In this document: piece after piece, positions 5,406 through 7,790 of the stretch | How positions within the stretch are numbered: the first letter of the stretch is position 1 | How the letters are laid out: each line of letters opens with the position of its first letter | Assembly: GCA_945861315.1 (NCBI GenBank) | Contig: CAMAUB010000059.1 | Span: 1 to 7,790, forward strand | DNA length: 7,790 bases | Direction of reading: 5' to 3' | Origin: Chlamydia trachomatis | GTDB taxonomy: Bacteria; Chlamydiota; Chlamydiia; Chlamydiales; JAAKFR01 | Made by a program: the position numbers and the translations under genes | The notes under the pieces: generated by a model | What the model saw: the letters and a program-made list of their open reading frames with translations, nothing else | The model's database searches: none | What the model was told of the DNA's origin: nothing

Positions 5406-7036
5406 CGTTTCCTATTTTATGTCTTGGACAACTGTCGCCACAAACGTCTGCACAAATCCTCTACCTCATCCATCATGGAGACACAAAAACGGGGCTAAAT
5501 CGCTACCTTGAATCGATACAAGATGGCCAAGAACACGATTATGCACTGCTGCAGCAAGCTGGAATTAACCTTCTTGAACAAGGAGCTTCAAGTAGCGATA
5601 TAGAAGTGCAGATGATGTGCCTTTTAGGAGCTGGAGTCTCACTTTGCCCTCCCCTTCTTCCTATTTTGGAAAAAGGACTGCAAAGCAATAATCTCCAAGC
5701 ACAGCTAGTCTCGCTCAACTTTCTTTCCATGCTCAACGACGATGAAGCAGACCACATCTTTTTGCAAGCCCTCTCTTCCCCCTTTCTTCTCACCCGCCTG
5801 GAGGCGTGCTTCCAACTCTCTAAGAAAAACCATCCGGCTGTTTTAGAACATCTACAATCTCTTATCATCAAAGTGCCCGAGCCTGTTCGTCCGCTATTTG
5901 CTCAAATCGTTGTCAACCTCGATAGCAACAGCGCCAATCAAATGATGCGGCAACTTCTCTCTGATGGTGACCTCATTACAAGATGTGAAGCCATTACCGC
6001 TGTAGCCAATGCAAAACGTGATGATTTTCTCACCCAAATCCGCATCCTCGCCTCCCAAACACAAGTGATCCAACAAGAGTGTGCTGCTATGGCTCTTGGA
6101 GCCTTAAAAGACCGCTCTTCGCTTGAAATCCTACGTTTTTTAACAACCAGCCGCCAAAAAACTGTACGACTAGCTGCTGCCTATTCCCTTTACCAACTAG
6201 GTGAGAAAAATGCATTGAGTGTGATTGAAGCTGAAAAAGACGACATTTATGCCGTTGCCCTTAGCGGAAAAATATCAACAGTTGAGTCAAAAGAGCGCCT
6301 TGCCAACTATGCACAAGAAGCTGAGCGAGATGTTAAACTCAATGCCGTGTTAGGCCTGCTTGCACAACGTGACCCGCGCTGTTTACCCTACCTCAAAGAA
6401 ATATTGCTCTCGCAAAAGCGTGATATTGGCTACATCCGTTCAGGCTCTCCAGGAGGAAGTATCAAAGTGTGGAAAACAGTTGTCTCAGCTTCACACAAAC
6501 AAAAAATCTATCCTGCAATCTTGTCTGAAAGCATGGGATTGCGCGAACAACTCTTACTCATGACCATTGACTTTGATGAGAAGGCCTTTCTCGACCTAGC
6601 AAAAACTGTTTTTGAAGAAGACATTCACTCCCTTGTCCCAGTTACCCTTGAATTGCTCTCTAACCATCGAAGTACAGAAGCTATTGCACTACTTAAAGAG
6701 CAACTAAACAATCCTTCCGAATTTATCAAAACATACTGCAACCTAACGCTTTTTAAACTTGGCGAAGAAGGTCCATATGAAAGGAATCTTATCACTTGGG
6801 TACAAAAGTGTCAGGGCACAATTATGATCCGCTTTAAAGAAGAGAAGTCAACCGAGCGGCAATCAAAATTCAAACTAGCTCCTGAAGAGCAATCCAGGCT
6901 TCTCATCGAAGTTTTTGAGACTTTAGCTCAAACTCAAAATCGCGCTGGCATTGAGGCACTTGTACATGCCATTGCAGAAGGACATGCTCAAAATCGCTAC
7001 GCACTAGCTGGCCTTCTTATTCGCACTACCGAATAA
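5384..7036 (+). CDS. HEAT/ARM-repeat protein
   Basis: The 550-residue protein is almost entirely paired amphipathic helices with HEAT/PBS-type repeats. Clear units lie near residues 104-147, 185-210, 227-272 (ECAAMALGALKD, then VRLAAAYSLYQLGEKNA), 312-341 and 415-461. Such proteins act as binding scaffolds; there is no catalytic motif. The N terminus MGLFNLLTFPILCLGQLSPQ (1-20) is hydrophobic enough for a signal peptide or lipoprotein signal, but it lacks basic residues and a good lipobox, so export is uncertain. A repeat-poor insert at about 345-375 (SGSPGGS) interrupts the array. ATG 5384 is well supported by AGGAG (5372-5376), seven bases upstream and the best Shine-Dalgarno in the window. 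It overlaps maf by 22 bases and stops 30 bases before the lptD-like gene, suggesting an envelope-related job. Specific function unknown. Confidence 0.85.
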   Translation: MGLFNLLTFPILCLGQLSPQTSAQILYLIHHGDTKTGLNRYLESIQDGQEHDYALLQQAGINLLEQGASSSDIEVQMMCLLGAGVSLCPPLLPILEKGLQSNNLQAQLVSLNFLSMLNDDEADHIFLQALSSPFLLTRLEACFQLSKKNHPAVLEHLQSLIIKVPEPVRPLFAQIVVNLDSNSANQMMRQLLSDGDLITRCEAITAVANAKRDDFLTQIRILASQTQVIQQECAAMALGALKDRSSLEILRFLTTSRQKTVRLAAAYSLYQLGEKNALSVIEAEKDDIYAVALSGKISTVESKERLANYAQEAERDVKLNAVLGLLAQRDPRCLPYLKEILLSQKRDIGYIRSGSPGGSIKVWKTVVSASHKQKIYPAILSESMGLREQLLLMTIDFDEKAFLDLAKTVFEEDIHSLVPVTLELLSNHRSTEAIALLKEQLNNPSEFIKTYCNLTLFKLGEEGPYERNLITWVQKCQGTIMIRFKEEKSTERQSKFKLAPEEQSRLLIEVFETLAQTQNRAGIEALVHAIAEGHAQNRYALAGLLIRTTE

Positions 7037-7049
7037 TTAGACTCTTGAT

Positions 7050-7055
7050 TATAAT
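7050..7055 (+). promoter_or_regulatory. Consensus -10 box ahead of the lptD-like gene
   Basis: TATAAT is a perfect -10 hexamer lying 11 bases before the ATG at 7067, in the only sizeable gap of the operon. No convincing -35 is seen at 16-18 bases upstream, and the preceding TGAT puts TG one base off the extended -10 position. Transcription would begin near 7062, leaving a leader of about five bases, consistent with the lack of a Shine-Dalgarno. It may be a weak internal promoter or chance in AT-rich DNA. Confidence 0.3.
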
Positions 7056-7066
7056 GTTTTGCGACA

Positions 7067-7790
7067 ATGAGATTTCTACTTCTTCTTTTTATAACCACTG
7101 CATTGATCGCAGATCCATTGACGCTCGACCTTCCTCCTGCCCAAGAAGAAGTGTGCGTCCCTTGCGTTCCAACTGAATATTGCTCACTGCGTTTGCGCAA
7201 TGAAAATATCTTTGTAGATCTTATCGATCCCCTCTATAGCGGCGGCGTTTTGACGACAACTAAAGGAGGGATCATCAAAGGAAAAGATCTGCGTGTTCAA
7301 GCACAACGAATCAACTACATCAAAAATGAGACACAGTGCACAGTCTATTGCGAAGGAAACTTGCTCATTGACTACAAACTGTGGACATTGACAGGCGAAG
7401 CTTTCTTCTACGACTTTACGACTAATACCGGTTACCTTTTGCATGGAAAGACAGCCGCCCCCCCTTGGTTTGTTGGAAGTAAACGGATGGAGCTTCTGCC
7501 AAATGGTGATTTGATGGTCTTCAATGGCTATCTAACAACATCAGAGGGACCAAAGCACGATGTGCGCCTTGTTTCTTCTAGAATCAGGCTCAAAGCTAAT
7601 AAAATAGTCATGGCAAAGGATGTTAGCCTACTTGTTAAAAAAATCCCTCTTTTGTACGTTCCAGCTCTCAAACTTGATCTTAAAAATATTGAAGAGACCC
7701 CTTTTGCCTTCCAATTTGGATGGGGTGGATATTTAGCCTCTCACATCAGCGTACTCTACCATTTTCTTGATTGGCACGATCTTCAAGGCT
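7067..7790 (+). CDS. LptD/OstA-like outer-membrane LPS assembly protein, 3' partial
   Basis: The open frame has 241 codons and runs off the window end. The product begins MRFLLLLFITTALIADPLTL: a basic residue, a hydrophobic core and a plausible cleavage after Ala15, so it is exported. Residues about 59-190 form the repeating beta pattern of an OstA/LptA-like jellyroll (GGVLTTTKGGIIKGKDLRVQ, then QRINYIKN, CTVYCEGNLLI and TGEAFFYDFTTNTGYLLHG), followed by FNGYLTTSE (152-160), which corresponds to the family's 'ng..TTC' region. KKIPLLYVPALKL (191-203) and FGWGGYLASHISVLYHF (217-233) look like entry into beta-barrel strands. LptD inserts LPS into the outer leaflet of the outer membrane. Cysteines at 30, 33, 39, 91 and 95 lie in the periplasmic part. 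ATG 7067 has no Shine-Dalgarno. A general OstA-domain protein remains possible because the barrel is not seen. Confidence 0.8.
   Translation, partial: MRFLLLLFITTALIADPLTLDLPPAQEEVCVPCVPTEYCSLRLRNENIFVDLIDPLYSGGVLTTTKGGIIKGKDLRVQAQRINYIKNETQCTVYCEGNLLIDYKLWTLTGEAFFYDFTTNTGYLLHGKTAAPPWFVGSKRMELLPNGDLMVFNGYLTTSEGPKHDVRLVSSRIRLKANKIVMAKDVSLLVKKIPLLYVPALKLDLKNIEETPFAFQFGWGGYLASHISVLYHFLDWHDLQG

Noticed and set aside
5539..5871. Minus-strand 110-codon open frame inside the HEAT gene
   Set aside because: It lies wholly inside a well-supported gene with its own Shine-Dalgarno, and its composition (rich in Arg, Ser, Cys) is that of a shadow frame.

Overview
The window reads as a chromosomal segment from a member of the Chlamydiae, most likely a non-Chlamydiaceae ('environmental') lineage. 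The evidence is the gene set and its order. A degenerate DUF3604 protein, a radical-SAM futalosine-pathway enzyme, MqnA and MenG/UbiE stand together, as I remember for the CT425-CT428 block of Chlamydia trachomatis. They are followed by Maf, a HEAT-repeat protein and an LptD/OstA-like outer-membrane protein. I made no database search, so the genus is not resolved.

Layout. Bases 1-145 are the tail of a truncated transposase reading frame (+ strand). It is cut by a long, nearly perfect palindromic element (146-309), which is followed at once by one further terminal-repeat unit (311-326). The two together form nested hairpins. Next come a perfect 16-bp AT-rich palindrome (327-342) and a weak candidate promoter (322-350). 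From 359 to the end of the window all genes lie on the + strand and are packed with overlaps or gaps of at most 30 bases: DUF3604-like protein (359-2224), small membrane Cys protein resembling NqrM (2217-2435), mqnE (2401-3480), mqnA (3489-4178), menG/ubiE with a TTG start (4156-4842), maf (4827-5405), HEAT-repeat protein (5384-7036), and the 5' part of an lptD-like gene (7067 to beyond 7790). There is no gene-free stretch over 300 bases except the first 358, which hold the transposase remnant and the repeat element.

How it fits together. MqnA and MqnE are the first two steps of menaquinone synthesis by the futalosine route, and MenG is the final ring methylation. The middle steps (MqnB, MqnC, MqnD, prenylation) must be encoded elsewhere. 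Chlamydiae use a Na+-translocating NADH:quinone reductase. A small protein with one membrane helix and four cysteines spaced much like those of the NQR maturation factor NqrM, sitting next to the quinone genes, suggests that this operon supplies both the quinone and an assembly factor for the enzyme that reduces it. The leading DUF3604 protein keeps the fold's signatures but appears to have lost most metal-ligand residues, so it may be a pseudoenzyme. The distal half (maf, HEAT, lptD-like) is an envelope and housekeeping block coupled by overlap to the quinone block.

Points most worth a second look: the NqrM-like protein, the decayed metal site of the DUF3604 protein, and the palindromic element that sits where the operon's promoter should be.
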